Source of the DNA: Pyrenopolyporus hunteri
Taxonomy: Eukaryota; Ascomycota; Sordariomycetes; Xylariales; Hypoxylaceae
Direction of reading: 5' to 3'
Assembly: GCA_902806595.1 (NCBI GenBank)
Contig: CADCXC010000004.1
Location: 2,480,001 to 2,544,000 of the forward strand
DNA: 64,000 nucleotides
Shown: piece after piece, positions 32,487 through 45,400 of the stretch
How the letters are laid out: each line of letters opens with the position of its first letter
Position numbering within the stretch: position 1 is the stretch's first letter
Program-made: the position numbers and the translations under genes
Notes under the pieces: model-generated
What the model saw: the letters and a program-made list of their open reading frames with translations, nothing else
The model's database searches: none
Told to the model about the DNA's origin: nothing

Positions 32487-34705
32487 ATGTCTAACTTGAA
32501 GACGCCCGTAACGGTATCCTCCGAGGAGGCGGCGGACTCGAGCTCTAGTAGCATCGATGACGGGTTTCACCACGCGAGACGAGGCGAAATTGCTGATGTA
32601 TCCAGCGACGAGGCCATAAACGGCTACGATGCCGAGCGCATGCAGGCCCGAACTGCGCTGACGGCGGAGGAAGAGAAGAAGCTTATCCGACGGATCGACT
32701 GGCACCTCATGCCTTTATGTTCTATTATCTTCATGTTCAAGAACCTAGACTCGGATAATGTGAGTATTCTATCATAACTCCCGAGTGGTAAAGTCCTACT
32801 AACTGGTAGCGGAAAAGGTCTCGAACGCACGTATTATGAATAGGGGAACGCCTCAGAATATCATGACGCAGTTGGGTATGACATCCGATGAATATGCTTT
32901 GATTACGGCTTTATACTATGTGAGTTCATCTATGTAAAATTCGAAGCAATGATAACTAATAACCCTAAATAGATACCATACATAGTTGGGGAAGCACCTT
33001 CGAATCTTTTACTCAAGAAATTCTCACCGTCGCATTGGCAGTCAAGAATTGTGAGTGGATTCGCCCCTCACTTAGTCCTATACGACGGTGGGATCTGAGC
33101 TTAGAAGATCCTTTTCATGTGAATGCTAATGAGGCACGTCGTAGATGGTTACGTGGGGAATCATGCTAGCATGTCACGTCGCCGTGAAGAATAAGGAGGG
33201 CTTATACGCAACGAGGTTCCTCCTTGGTCTTGGTAAGCACAGCTTTTCGATAGCAAAGTGAGACACTGCTAACTCTTATAACAGCGGAAGCTGGGATGTT
33301 TCCGGGAATCATATTGCAGATGACGTACTGGTATAGGCCGGATGAAATGTCTCTCAGGCTTCTCTACTTCTGTGCGTATATAAAAGGCAGCTAAGCGAGG
33401 CTGGGGCTAACATATACGTTAGACGTATGCGGAAATCTTAGTGGAATATTTGGCGGAATTCTCGCGTTCGCCTTTGACCACGTCTCAGGAGCAGGAGGTC
33501 TGTCTGGATGGCAATGGTGAGACCATACACCGCCCCCTCTCCCGATCTAACGCGAAAACGCTGATATACGTCAGGCTATTCTTAGTTGAAGCTATAGTAA
33601 CAATTATTTTCGGAATTGCCGTTTGGTTCCTCTTACCGGACTGTGAGCCGACTTATTCGTTTAGCACCGGATCTCGCGCGAACTAACAACCTTCAACAGT
33701 CCCTCAGACAGCGTCTTGGCTCACCGATCGTGAGAAGGCGTTCATACAAGCCCGGCTCCCTGCTAATTCTCCTAGAGCTGCAGAACAGGACTTCAAACTT
33801 AGTGTATGTGTTACCACCAGTTTCCCCTTCCCTTTTTTTTGCCCGCCCGTGAATTAGAGATGTATAATCGGGGGCCGTTACCACCTACCCCTAAGGCATA
33901 CCCAAAGAAATAGTCACTGATATTGCTTTCGCAGGAAATCGTTTCCTCCCTAAAAGATAAGAGACTTTGGCTGTTCACCTTTATATGGGCGTTCTTCACG
34001 GTCGGTACTTCAGGAGTACGCTTCTACCAACCTACAGTCATTGCGGACCTGGGGTTCACGTAAGTGTCTTTCCACCGTATAGAGCCTTGGCATACGAAGA
34101 AGGGTCACCCTGACGATGTTTGTATCAGCACAATCGCGCAAGCTCAGCTCCTCAACCTCCCTATTACCATCCTCGGCCTCATCGTGATCGGCGTGTCCGG
34201 GGTCTTCGCCGATAACGGCCGGCTCCCGAGGCCGCTGTACCCGCTCTCGTTCCTCACCATCATCCTCGCGTGCTACGGGGTGCTGGTGGCGTACCCGAGC
34301 AGCGGCGCGGTCTACGCGGCGACCATGATCGGCAACGCCGTGAGCAGCGCCTGGTTCCCCATGATGTGGCCGTGGCGCGTGCAGACGACTAGCCGCGCGA
34401 CCGGGTCCGCCTTCTCCATCGGCTTCGTGAACAGCTACGGCCAGATCGGCGGCGCCATCGGGCCCCAGATCTTCAGGAGCGCCTACGCCCCGCGCTACCA
34501 GGTCCCGTTCGCCGTCGCCATGGCCCTCGTCGGCTGCTGCATGGTCACCACGCTCGTCACCTGGTGGGTCACCCGGCAGACGGAGCGCGACACGCGGAAG
34601 CTCAAGCTCGCGAGGATCGCTGCCGCGAAGCGGGACGATGCGATATTGGACGACGTGGTAGATAATGACTTGAAAAGGAAGAATGATGTCTCTGTGGAGG
34701 TCTGA
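32487..34705 (+). CDS. MFS transporter, anion:cation symporter (Dal5/allantoate permease) type
   Basis: Ten exons splice in phase to 531 residues: 32487-32759, 32818-32919, 32973-33050, 33145-33232, 33285-33371, 33423-33516, 33575-33642, 33700-33803, 33935-34059 and 34129-34705. The N-terminal tail is acidic and Ser-rich, then KKLIRRIDWHLMPL leads into the first helices. The family signature for Dal5/TNA1-like carriers follows: LDSDN-VSNARI, MTSDEYALITALYY, GEAPSNLLLKK, and the motif-A-like RFLLGLAEAGMFPG across exons 4 and 5. About twelve membrane helices are expected. Relatives import organic anions such as allantoate, nicotinate, pantothenate or tartrate with protons. The first 60% is cut by nine introns while the last exon is long and strikingly GC-rich at third codon positions. 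Confidence 0.92.
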
Positions 34706-36030
34706 TATTGTAAGCAAGCGGAGATAGAGACTGGAGATGGCCGGCCAAATTCGACGGGGACAGAACCTTGACTTTTAACTCTTTTTTTTTGGAGAGACCG
34801 GGGGATAGGACCCACTGGATAGGCCCGATCGTAAAGGATGTTGACAGACCCCCGAAATATTGGAAATTCGACGAATGTAACTCGTGATGGTACTCCGCGA
34901 CTATCCACTTGCCAACAATATATGACCCAGTCCAAGCCGCTGACGGTAGATACCAAGTTATGATTCTCGTTTAGGTTGTACTAAAACCTTCGTCGATGCA
35001 GTCGTAAGGCTTTAACGAAAACCTTTTTGGAGATCCGGGAGGGTTTCTAGCCCCGTTCAACTGACCGACTCTATTTTCCAGGTTCTAGAGCAGACTATTC
35101 CGCATGATGCCACATGAGCAATGTAGGGGGGAGATAACGTTCCCTCCTAACGATAGCTCATTGGTTGGATACTAGCCTAACTACCACCGAATATCGGGCG
35201 TTCCTCGACGACCCCTGAGTAACCAACTCTCGGAGGGGTCAATAAATCCCGGGACTGCAGAAAACGGGGTAAGAACGATCTGTTCTGGAGGCCTTCCAGT
35301 TGGATATCTCTTAGAATCTGTCTCCTATGCACCCCGACCCTCCTATTCCATGGCTTATTAGTGGACCTTGGGCACTAACACCTCCGAACTACTGACATGC
35401 GTACAGCTCACAACTAGCTAAGAACCTTCTTGCCTCTCAAGCCACTACGCATAAGGAGGACCCGGGAAGACAGATATTATCGTCCGCTGACAAATTCGGG
35501 AATTCCGGTCCTCAACATTTATTCATGCACGTGTTATCACGACCTCCTTAACCAATCATGTCGAAGATGTGGTTCCTGTTACTCAACCGCCGCCGTCAAT
35601 TGCGATCCTCGTGAACGCCATGTCATACACATATCATAATCAAAGTTACACTACCTAGACTGATCCACGGCATGCCGAGTTTATTCAGGCCACTTTCGCC
35701 GAATCGTCATCAAGCAAAAGAGTCCTATCTAATGATGTTGGTTGGCACGGTACTTCGGGCGGCGGTCAACGGGGTGGGTTGTATGGAGGGGGGATAAGAA
35801 GTGCGTGAGCTGTCTCGTGCATGTAAAGACGGAAAGTATATTTGCGATATCGCCCTAGGATTGCTGTTCATGCGCAAACCGGGAATAAAGCGTTGGCTAG
35901 AAAAAAGAGCCATGGACTTCGCCTTAGGCTCCTAACAGAACTTTCCTCTCTGAAACCTACCTTGCCCCATCGTTCGGACAGTTGCTGCTAGCGAGCGAGC
36001 AAGCGAGCGAAAGGATCAGACGACAGAAGC
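34706..36030. other. Intergenic region, no supported gene
   Basis: Separates the two co-oriented transporter genes. No recognisable frame is present. A GCGAGCGAGCAAGCGAGCGA short tandem lies about 20 bases before the next start codon, near 35990. Confidence 0.5.
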
Positions 36031-37929
36031 ATGTGGGACGCCATCCGCGAGTCCAGCGTCGGGCAGATCGCACGCCTCATCTTACGCCGTAAGGACCTGT
36101 TCCCCTACCCGGAGGAGCTCGCCTCTTTCCAGCTCCCGGCCAGCCTGAGCAGGAGCAGCCCGTCCGCGCTGCTGGACCGCAAGCTAGAAGACGAGCTGAA
36201 GAAGCAGGAGGGAGCCGCCCCGCTCTCCGAATCCTCGCACTTCTCTACGGGGACCACAACCCCCTTCGACGAGAAGGACCTCGAGGCAGGTACTCCGCGG
36301 GCATGGGACAACAGCGTGCCAAGTCCGGCCGCAAGGACCGGCAATGATACTCCGAAATGCGGTGTAATGTCTACCCAGACTACGCCCGCGCCCACGCCCG
36401 CAGCGCGCGAGGGCCAGACACTGGAGCCGGCGATCGTGGACTGGTACGACGCCGCGGACCCGGCGAACCCGGTGAACTGGTCGTTCCGGAAGAAGGTGTG
36501 GATTACCACGCAGATGGGCCTGTACACCTTCGCCGTGTACGTCGGCTCGTCGCTGTACGCCCCGGCGGAGGGGCAGGTCATGTCGTACTTCGGCACGAGC
36601 TACGAGGCCGCGGCGCTCGGCATCGCCCTGTACGTGGCGGGCTACGGGGTCGGGCCGCTGCTGTGGTCGCCCCTTTCCGAGATCCCGGCGATCGGGCGCA
36701 CGGGGATCTTCGTCGTCACCTTCTTCATCTTCACGTGTCTGGCGCTCGGCGCCTCGCTGGTGAACAGTTTCGGCGGGCTCCTGACGCTCCGCTTCCTCCT
36801 GGGCTTTTTCGGGTCCCCGTGCCTCGCCGCCGCCGGCGCCACCCTCGACGACATGTTCGTGCCCTGGAAGCTGCCGTACGTGCTGACCGTGTGGTCCTCG
36901 TCGGCGACGCTCGGCCCGGCTCTCGGGCCCATCGTGTCGGGCTTCGCGGTGACGAAGATGGGCTGGCGGTGGAGCGGCTGGGAGCTGTTTTGGATGGCGG
37001 CGCCCGTGTGGCTGATCATGTTCATGTGTCTGCCCGAGACGAATCCGGATACCATCCTGCATAGGAGGGCAAACCGGCTACGCGCGCTTACGGGACGGTC
37101 GGAGTTGATATCCGAGGAGGACCTTAAGCGAGCCCACATGATCACGGCTCGGCAGATTGTCGTCCATGCCTTAATCAAGCCCTGGCAGATCAACGCGCTT
37201 GACCCTGCCGTTCTCTACACCACGTGCTATGCCTCGGTTCTCTATGGGACCTATTATTCTTTCTTTGAGGCCTTTCCGCTCGTGTTCACGGATATGCATG
37301 GGTTTAATCTGGGGGAGTCTGGCCTCCCGTTCTTGTCTTTTGTACCAGGTCTGGTAATCGCTATTGGGGGTTATATCGTCTGGTTCCGACTCAAGGCAGA
37401 ACCTGTAATGCGCAGGGAGCCCCCGCCTTTATACGGGTTCCCCGAGGCCAGATTATTTCCAGGGGTGGTGACGTCGTTCCTGACACCGGTTGGTCTCTTT
37501 ATCTTCGGTGAGTGAAACTATTTCGTAGATCCTTCCTATGTTCTATTCCACTAGCGAGTGCAAAATGCTGATGAATCTTACATCTCTACAGCATGGACCT
37601 CACGGCCGGACATACACTGGATCGTTCCGATAGTGGGCCTTATGGTGTTGTTCGTTCCCATCTTCATCGCCTTCCAGTGCATGAATTTCTACATCGCTCG
37701 TTGCTACCCGAAATACTCAGCCTCCCTATTTGCCGCCAACACGTTTGCGCGGAGCATTTTCGCCGCTGGCTCGATCCTATTTTCCAGGCCCATGTACGAA
37801 AAGCTTGGTGTTGGTGGAGGGGTCAGCCTACTGGGGGGTCTTGCGGTTCTCTGCGCCTTTGGCATGGTTTTCCTGTATCGTTACGGCGCTAAGCTGAGAA
37901 TGAGGAGTAGATTCGCCCAGTCGTCTTAA
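36031..37929 (+). CDS. MFS multidrug/polyamine exporter, DHA1 type
   Basis: Exons 36031-37507 and 37592-37929 encode 604 residues; the intron has a GTGAGT donor and CTACAG acceptor. A long cytosolic N-terminus (about 155 residues) ends in the DHA1 signature DPANPVNWSFRKK. Then come twelve predicted helices with the antiporter-type GPLLWSPLSEIPAIGRT and the sequence LRFLLGFFGSPCLAAAGATL. The C-terminal exon carries the last helices, ending in a basic tail (YRYGAKLRMRSRF). Fungal DHA1 carriers of this subgroup export polyamines, drugs and toxins by proton antiport at the plasma membrane. Codons from about 36420 to 37060 end almost always in G or C, whereas the 3' part of the same gene does not. 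Long antisense frames here (for example 36184-37062) are by-products of that bias. Confidence 0.92.
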
Positions 37930-38699
37930 CTAAGGTACTTGGGCGGGATGTGTATATATTATATCTTAGGTACTCAGTAGAAGGAGAAGCGGTCACCTGT
38001 TCTCTGACATTCGAAAATGGGATTATGTTCGAGTGGAATGGTGTAGTAAAAATACTAGGCTTCAATTATAGCCATTCTCGATATTATGTAAGGTAGGTAT
38101 GTATTCCGTCCTCGCGGAAGGTTGATGCAATGCTATGATACAAGCTCATGTGACAGAGTCTGAACTCTTCCTGCCGAAGGGTACCATATTATGTATATAT
38201 CTCGAAGCAGAGTATTTGGTTGAAAACTAAGGCTATTAAGCTAAGTACGTCAGCGTATTAGCTCCCTCAGTTTAGTGTCCATGAAATGAGACCTCTGCGA
38301 TTTTTTTTGCCCTTTCAATCCTTAGAAGATATATCCATTACCAAGTCCTAACCTTTTATGCTCGCCTTTAACGGGGTATGTTCCGGTGTTGTCTGGTTGA
38401 GAATGTCAAAACTCGATTCTCTCAGCCACATATGTGGCCCCTTTCTCATAATCTTAATAAACGGGTTGGTCGAGATGCCGAAAGAAATAAGACCGACTCC
38501 CTTGGGATTTTCGAATCATGCATGCAAGATCCAGTAGTGTCCGAAATCGAATGTACCAAGGTTTAACTCCAAACTCCACGTGAGGTATCTGGCTCCTTTT
38601 GTCCGTAATCCGCAAGAACGAAATAACTTAACGTTTCGCAATATGACGCCGATTATGCAATCCAAGTCCGTAAGACTTTGCTTTTAGGTATTTGGTGAA
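37930..38699. other. Intergenic region between convergent genes
   Basis: Three-prime flanks of the DHA1 exporter and the DUF1765 gene. No supported coding frame or structured element is seen. Confidence 0.5.
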
Positions 38700-41600
38700 T
38701 CAGGCCAGCTTCCTGAAGCCCTCTACTCCTAGAGCCGGCACTTCCACTTCGCTCAAACCAAGGACACCCTCTTCTCGCCTTCGGTCGACAAAACTATTGC
38801 ACTCGGCAACGACTAGGCTCCATTCGGCCAAGGCGCGGCCGGCATACTTCACACCGGTAGCAAAGACGCCTTTCGGTTCAACCGGCATGACGATCGGCTC
38901 CTGCGTTGGAACCGAAACCGGGTTACGGAGGGATGTTTCGTCCTTGCTAGGACTGGTAGGGCTTGTAGGACTATGAAGCGGTAGATCATGGCTGCTCCGG
39001 TCGATAGGGCTCATCTGTCCAAAACTATTCCGCCGATCAAATGTCATAGAAATACGGTGAGGTGATGCGGGAACTTCAGTGGGATCCGCATTCCTCGCAG
39101 AATCGACTAATCCGGGATTGGGGCTTCCGGACACAGCCCGAGTCGGAGCCGGGCGACCAGCTGCGGGCGGCGGCGGACTACCCGTTCGACCTTTCGAGGT
39201 AACACAGGATTGTGCGGGGCTCGGCAGCCGAGGGCGAGTGAGGATGCGATTAGGAGGTGACATTGTACCGGCAGCATTCCACGATAGCGTAAATTTGAAA
39301 ACATATTGCAAAGCCTCAAAGGTGGGCGATGAGCCTATGCTGTCCGAGTCGGAGGCGGGCGGACTGATGTTAACAAGACCTTTAGGAGGCAAAGCTGGCC
39401 TACTGCGCGAAGCTGCGGTCTCCCGCCTCATAGCCTCCAAATCGTTGTTGACGGTAGTGGTATTGCTGCTGAAAGAGAACAGCTTACCTAGAATGCTGCT
39501 TCTCTTCTTCTGATAGTTGGGTTCGAAATCGACAGTGTCCATGGAGTCGAAGTCAGTTGCTGGATTCGAGGCTAGATCAGCTTGCAATGCCGACGGTGTG
39601 GTAGAATCAAAGCCTATCATCAGCCCGGATTGGGGAACTGGCTGTTCAGTGCGGATGATCATGAACCGCTTGCCAGGAGTAGGGAAAGACGGTGCGGTCG
39701 ACGGCGGGAACTTTCCCTGCTGCTCGGAGACCTGCTTTAGCCAGAGATAATGCGACCACACAGTCTTGAGACGCGAGTAAACGACGAGGAATATTTTGCT
39801 GCGACAGAGTAAGCGGGGTATCAGGACTAAGAGAGATAGGATATTCTTACGCATCCGATTCGTTCGCGCTGCCGGCGTCCCTACAGATTCTCCAGCACAG
39901 CAGCCGCATATAGTAAGCTCTTACCATAGGACACCAATTGGTGAAGAGTTTGTTGAACACCTCCTCCTGAAGTAACCACTCCAGACATACCTTCTCCTTG
40001 CGAGATTGGTCGCTTACAATAGAATCCCAAATAGAGAAGATGAAGGACAGGACTCGAATCTCTGACATTGTATTGTTCGATTCCAAGATCTTCTTGCAAA
40101 CCTCGAACCAGAATGGCCAATCAACGTAAACAACCTCGGGTTTCTGAGCAACAAAATTATCGTAGGCCACCAACGACTCCTCTAGGAAATCACAGATTGT
40201 GAAGCACGCGTTGTGGTCGAATTGCGAGGTCCGCTTTGCAGCAGCTTTCATGATGGCCATGAAGGCTTCGGCGAACGTGTGCCGGGCATCCACAAAAAGT
40301 ACTGACGCGTTGGAAAGCAAGTCCTTCAAGAGTAGTATAAGGCGGTTTTCGTTCATTCCCTTCATGATGTTATGGTTCGGGGCAATTGGTAAGGCCATAA
40401 CTGATGCATCCGCTCCATGAACTGCGTCTGCGAGGGGAGGCCCTAACATGGCCTCAACAGCTGCCTGGCGATGTATGGTCGAGTCCAGGATAGAGAGGAC
40501 CTGGGCATTTACAAGAACGAAGCCCGGAGCACGGGCTTTCTCGACGAGTGGCAGCCCTGAAGGCATGAATTCTTCAGCCAATATGTAGTAATACTTGCAA
40601 AATATGAAGAACAAGTCAGTATCACGGCCTATCCACCTGGAAACCCACGGGCCTCGCCAAGAGATCTTGGCTGCCGTCAACGGTAGCGCGGCTGGTCGCT
40701 TCAGTAGATTCGTTAGAGTTTTGACCGAGGTCCAACCGAGTTTATCAACACTAGGAGGGAAGAGCGATACGATGTCATCGCTCTCAGCTCTACCACGTCG
40801 TAGTAGGCAAAACTCGTCTGCGACTCGGCGTATCTGATCCGAAGTCAAAGACCACAGACGTACCAGCACATCCGCAATGCCCGGAGCAAAGAAAAAGGCA
40901 TAAGCGCAAGCCTTACCCGCAAAGTTAACAAGACTCAAAGGAGTGTGTCGAAGAGACAACTTATCCACCACGATGGTCATCTGCGCAACCAGATTTGTGA
41001 TAAACATGGTTTTCACATTGTGTTTTGCAGATTCGGCAAGGTAGGTAGAATCCGTTGAGTCTATGGAGGCGGTTGACTCGTCATAGCCGATTTGGGACGA
41101 CCCCCGAGACTGTTCCGTGGAATTTCGATCTGCCAGCGGACAGAAGCTGACAGCACACTGGCGCCATTCAGGCCGCATCATCAGGGATGTCATAGCCTCA
41201 AGTAGGATTGGTCTGTCAGTTCCGGCAACGGGCTGCTGAACCTTGCCTTCAAATAACTCGAGCAGTCCATTCCACCACTTGTTCAAAATAAGGGCTCTCC
41301 GCTCTAGATCTTCGTGGTGCAGCATCTTGTTGGACGAATGATTCGCATAATTCTTTAAGAACGGCATTAACGTGCCTCGGACCGTGCTCATCTTCAGACT
41401 AGTGGACTTCGTCTGAAACTTGTGGGAATCGGTGTCCAGAGCCTTGAAGGCAGACCAAAGGGGATCCCGGGCGTGCGGCGTTTTCGTCAGTGCGTTGTCG
41501 TCTGGGAATGTGCTATTACTCGTCTCCGAAGCACGAGATGGTCGAGTCTCCGTGGATGGAGGGGCAAGACTAGCCGTTGAGGAAGTGGGACTATCATGGT

Positions 41601-42408
41601 CAGTGTGACTCTTCCCCTTCACAAGAATACCCTGTTGCCGTTGCTTGATCCTATTAAGATATGTGCCGAGTTTGCCAAGAGAATCCCCCGACTTGCTACC
41701 GTCACTGCTAGCCGGTGACACTGGGCGTTTCCGAGACGATTTCCTAAGCTTCATGATCGAGCTGTTGCTAGCAGATCGTTCACGACCAACCCGACCTTCG
41801 GTTTCAACTTCGGCCCCGTCCTTCTTATCTTTCTTCTCGTTAGGCGACGGCGAACGCGATCCCGACATCCATGAACGCTTGGCGAAAGACGTAAGTGTCC
41901 CCGAAATATTCTTGTATGTGTCCTGCGGGCTCGGGCTCAAGAACTTGGAATTAGGTGTTTCTTCGCCCTTGCTAGACTCTTTTTCCGTTACCCCCCCTCC
42001 TATGCTTTCCACATGTAAGGTCGGTTTAGACGAAGGCGTCCACGCCTGCGATCGGCCTATTGTCGCTCTTCTCTTTCCAACTTTGCCTGTCCTGGACTCA
42101 TGGCTGGGCATAATGTGTTCGTCGGGAACGATTGCGGCCTTCTCATTGGTGCTGTCCTTCACCAAATCCTCTGAGAAGGAAAACGTCGTATCGAAGTCGG
42201 TGCCGAAGTCGAAGGTTGGTACATCGAAAGCGGGTGGGCTAGGAAGGGTATTGGTGCTCGACGATCGCTTGCGCGAAGCTGCAGCTGGGGATGACTGAGC
42301 TGGGTAGATCTCGGTAGTGGAATGCGAAGGGGAATGGCTCGAAGGCTGAAACGATTGTGTGGACTCGACGGCTGGTAGGACCGTAGCAGTCAAGGTTGGG
42401 CCACTCAT
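38700..42408 (-). CDS. Large DUF1765-domain protein (UPF0592 family)
   Basis: Exon 1 (42408-39851) and exon 2 (39798-38700), joined over a 52-base intron (GTAAGA donor, GTCGCAG acceptor), encode 1218 residues. The first 300 residues are disordered and Ser-rich with basic patches. The family core begins around LWSAFKALDTDSHKFQTKST and continues through FLKNYANHSS and the hydrophobic segment CAYAFFFAPGIADVLVRLW. Past the intron the protein has KIFLVVYSRLKTVWSHYLWL. After another Ser/Pro-rich stretch, family elements return as YVFKFTLSWN and AGRALAEWSLVVAECNSFVD near the C-terminus. This matches the fungal DUF1765/UPF0592 family (fission yeast SPAC7D4.03c), whose function is not established; despite an older 'membrane protein' label I see no convincing multi-helix topology. 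Confidence 0.9.
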
Positions 42409-45400
42409 TTCATGGCAAGTGTCTAGGCAGCCTGGTGGATCAGCCTAGCGGAGGCAAAGATGAAATGACAGCAGACAGATCTGTTAACAGATCTGCTTTG
42501 TCGGCCGCCCTAGCGATCAGAAGGGGGGTGGAGGGGAGTTGTCCTCTTCTCAGCTCGGGTCGACTATGGGATTGAATAAGATTGAATGAGGAGAGGGGCG
42601 TCTCTCAAGGTTCAATCCGACGATGTCACCTCAAGTCATTAGGTTTAATAAATGCAGTGCGATAGAATTGCCCAGCCTGGAACAACGGAATAAATCAAAT
42701 AGAAGTAAGCAATAACAGAGAAACGATGCTTGACCGTCGCAAACTGATACGGAGAGACGGTGACAGGGGTTAAGAAAAAGGGAAGAAAAAAAATTATAGT
42801 CATGAACGAATGTGGGCGGAAGGTCAGTGAAGAACGAAGGACCAAGAACGCCGGACAGATCAAGCTAGCAAATTGGTGTTTCAAAAGCTGAAGGCACGAC
42901 CAGGACTCGCTCGGGGCTTGTTAAGTCTTAGTTATCCGCGGGTTCCAAACTATAGGTACCTGTCAGTGGGGCGCCCTGGTTGCTCAGGACATTGACAGTG
43001 GTCTTTTGGTGTGGTCGCAAGGCGGCTCAGCCGAGGCGCACTGCAGGACGGGCGCACCTTAGAATTGAGTGAGTCTGCCATACCCGGTACCTACCTACCT
43101 ATACATACATGTACCTAGGGTACCTATGACGGGATAAGTACCTACATGTACCTACCTAACTGCGATACGTGAACTGTACCTGCTCCGTACTGTGCAATCA
43201 CTACCTGCACGTAAAATACATAGCAACTCAGGTGGTTTTCAGGTGGTTTTCAGGCGGTTCAACAAGTAAACAATAGCAAACAACGCCTGTATACCCTGTA
43301 TACCTAGGTAGGTATACACGCAGTGACTAGCCTACGTAAGCGGTACCTTCAGTGTCAATAGTAGGGTATCATTATCATTTCCCCCCCTCCGGCTCTGGCA
43401 GCATCCTGCATTCCTACAATACCTTACCTACAATACTTCCATTCATACATGTGTAGGCAACTCTAGGCGCCTTTCTTGTACCACGTGCAAGATGGAATAA
43501 ACATCTAGAATCGCGTGCATCTCCTGATTCCTTGCCTGATTTCTCGCCTGGCGCAGGCTCTGCAGAATGCACAATGAACGTGCAAACGATAATTATGATG
43601 GAGTCAGCGTGCTCCCCGCCTTGCTCACACTCCTGGATACGCGCCCACAAAATACGTTGAACGATCAATCAACACACGTACGCATTTCATAGAGATCGGC
43701 AAAACCTGCTAGGTCTACCAACCGGGATACTCCAATCAACACAGGACAAAGCGAACGGACTGCAATAAACGTTCCGCACCCGCCGATTCAACGTCTGTGG
43801 CCGGAGAATCTAATGCAAGCTGACCTGCGAAGTCACCGCGTGGCTAGAAAACGGACTAGGGGGACCTCTCACAATCGACCCATCAGGCATGAATTACTTC
43901 GAAAAGAGGCCTTGCGGAATTCTTATAAATCGACGGTGTGAAACGGGCGGGACGTTGAGTTTGGCCTAGTCACCCGCTCCGCCATGCTTTGTCGCATTAG
44001 GAATCGCCACTACGATAACCCCTATGTTATGTTAGGCACATGTAGATGAGATTCGGAGGGACGCCACCAACAATATCTGCCCGCCTATTGTACAATACAA
44101 TACAATACATACCTACATATGGAGGTACCTTAGCAGATAATTATAATGCACTTATGTACCCGGGTATCTAAGCTAGAGTTAAAATAGACTGAGACCGACA
44201 CTCAACTCCTCTATCCTTACCAATTAAGGTCGTGTCCCCCGAGAATATCTCGCAGAATTGTCGTATAGCAACTAGAAAAGAAGGCGACAAAAAGGGTATT
44301 TCTTGAAATGGACCCCTAAATCCTGGCACATCTCTGTCGCTTTTCTGGTTTGCTGTTTAATGACGTTTCTTTTGCCCAGCCTGCTGATCCATACTCTATC
44401 CTCCCGCACACCATGTACCGAATTCCCCTTATTCCCATATACAGCTAGGACCTATGTAGCAAATCGATAAGCTCAACGACCCTATTCTCTCTCCCCAGAA
44501 TTGTATTAATATAACTTAGTACATGTAGTAGCTCAGTAGCCTATTAACTCGGTACTGTACACTGTACCAGGGAAAAGATCCCCATAGCCAGGAAGCCCTA
44601 TATAACCAGCTAAGGTTGACCACGCCCAAAAATAATACTGCGAAGGCTCGGGACCGGCCGGCTTTATACCGAAGGGTGATAAGTCGCGACGCTATAAGGT
44701 AGGACCACATTTGGTACTGCAGTGAGAGGAAGTACATAGGCCGGGCATCGCATCCATACATCAATGTATGTATTCGTCTCTACTTAATGTACGGTACCTA
44801 CCAAGATCCTTGGATGATATTTGTTTGGTAATCTTTGAGCTTTATCGATTAGGATTATTTCCTATTTAGGATAGATGGGATTTTCCCTAATTTCCACATT
44901 CGCCTATGAGGTAGGTGGTACCTAACCACCTAACCTACCACCTAAGCATAGAACAATATGACGTGACGTGCACATGCAAGGGTTTAATTATAGTTCCACG
45001 TTTTAGACAGCCGTCTATCGTTTGTTGCAATTACTCTATAATGCGCCTCCTACCACAGTACAAGTAATTATTCAACTATCCAGTCATATATTCCGAGAGC
45101 AATCATACCGGAGAACACCTATTTTCACGGCTTCAATACCTATGACTCACTAACCAATCCCTCTAGATGAGTCCGAGGGCTGAACCGCCGTTCTAGTCTT
45201 TTTTTCTCGGGGTGATCTACATTCTCCCGTCTGGACGTCCGTAGCTTAAGCCACTCGGGTGTTAGCCATGGCACTAGCGGGATTAGCATCATCCCCATCC
45301 CCGGAGTCAACCACTATTCTCACCAGTCAATATCTAGAACCATTGCCAAATTAACGTACGATGTAACGACCGGTAATACGTTTTCACACTCTAGTTTCTC

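Noticed and set aside
34010..34717. 235-codon antisense frame in the Dal5-type transporter gene
   Set aside because: Same cause: a GC-rich last exon read in reverse. No family features.
36184..37062. 292-codon antisense frame and 235-codon alternative sense frame in the DHA1 gene
   Set aside because: Both are Arg/Gly/Ala/His-rich translations produced by strong third-position GC bias; the sense frame encodes a clear transporter.
42600..42625. AAGGTTCAATCC word resembling a tRNA T arm
   Set aside because: No matching A box or cloverleaf pairing in the preceding 70 bases.
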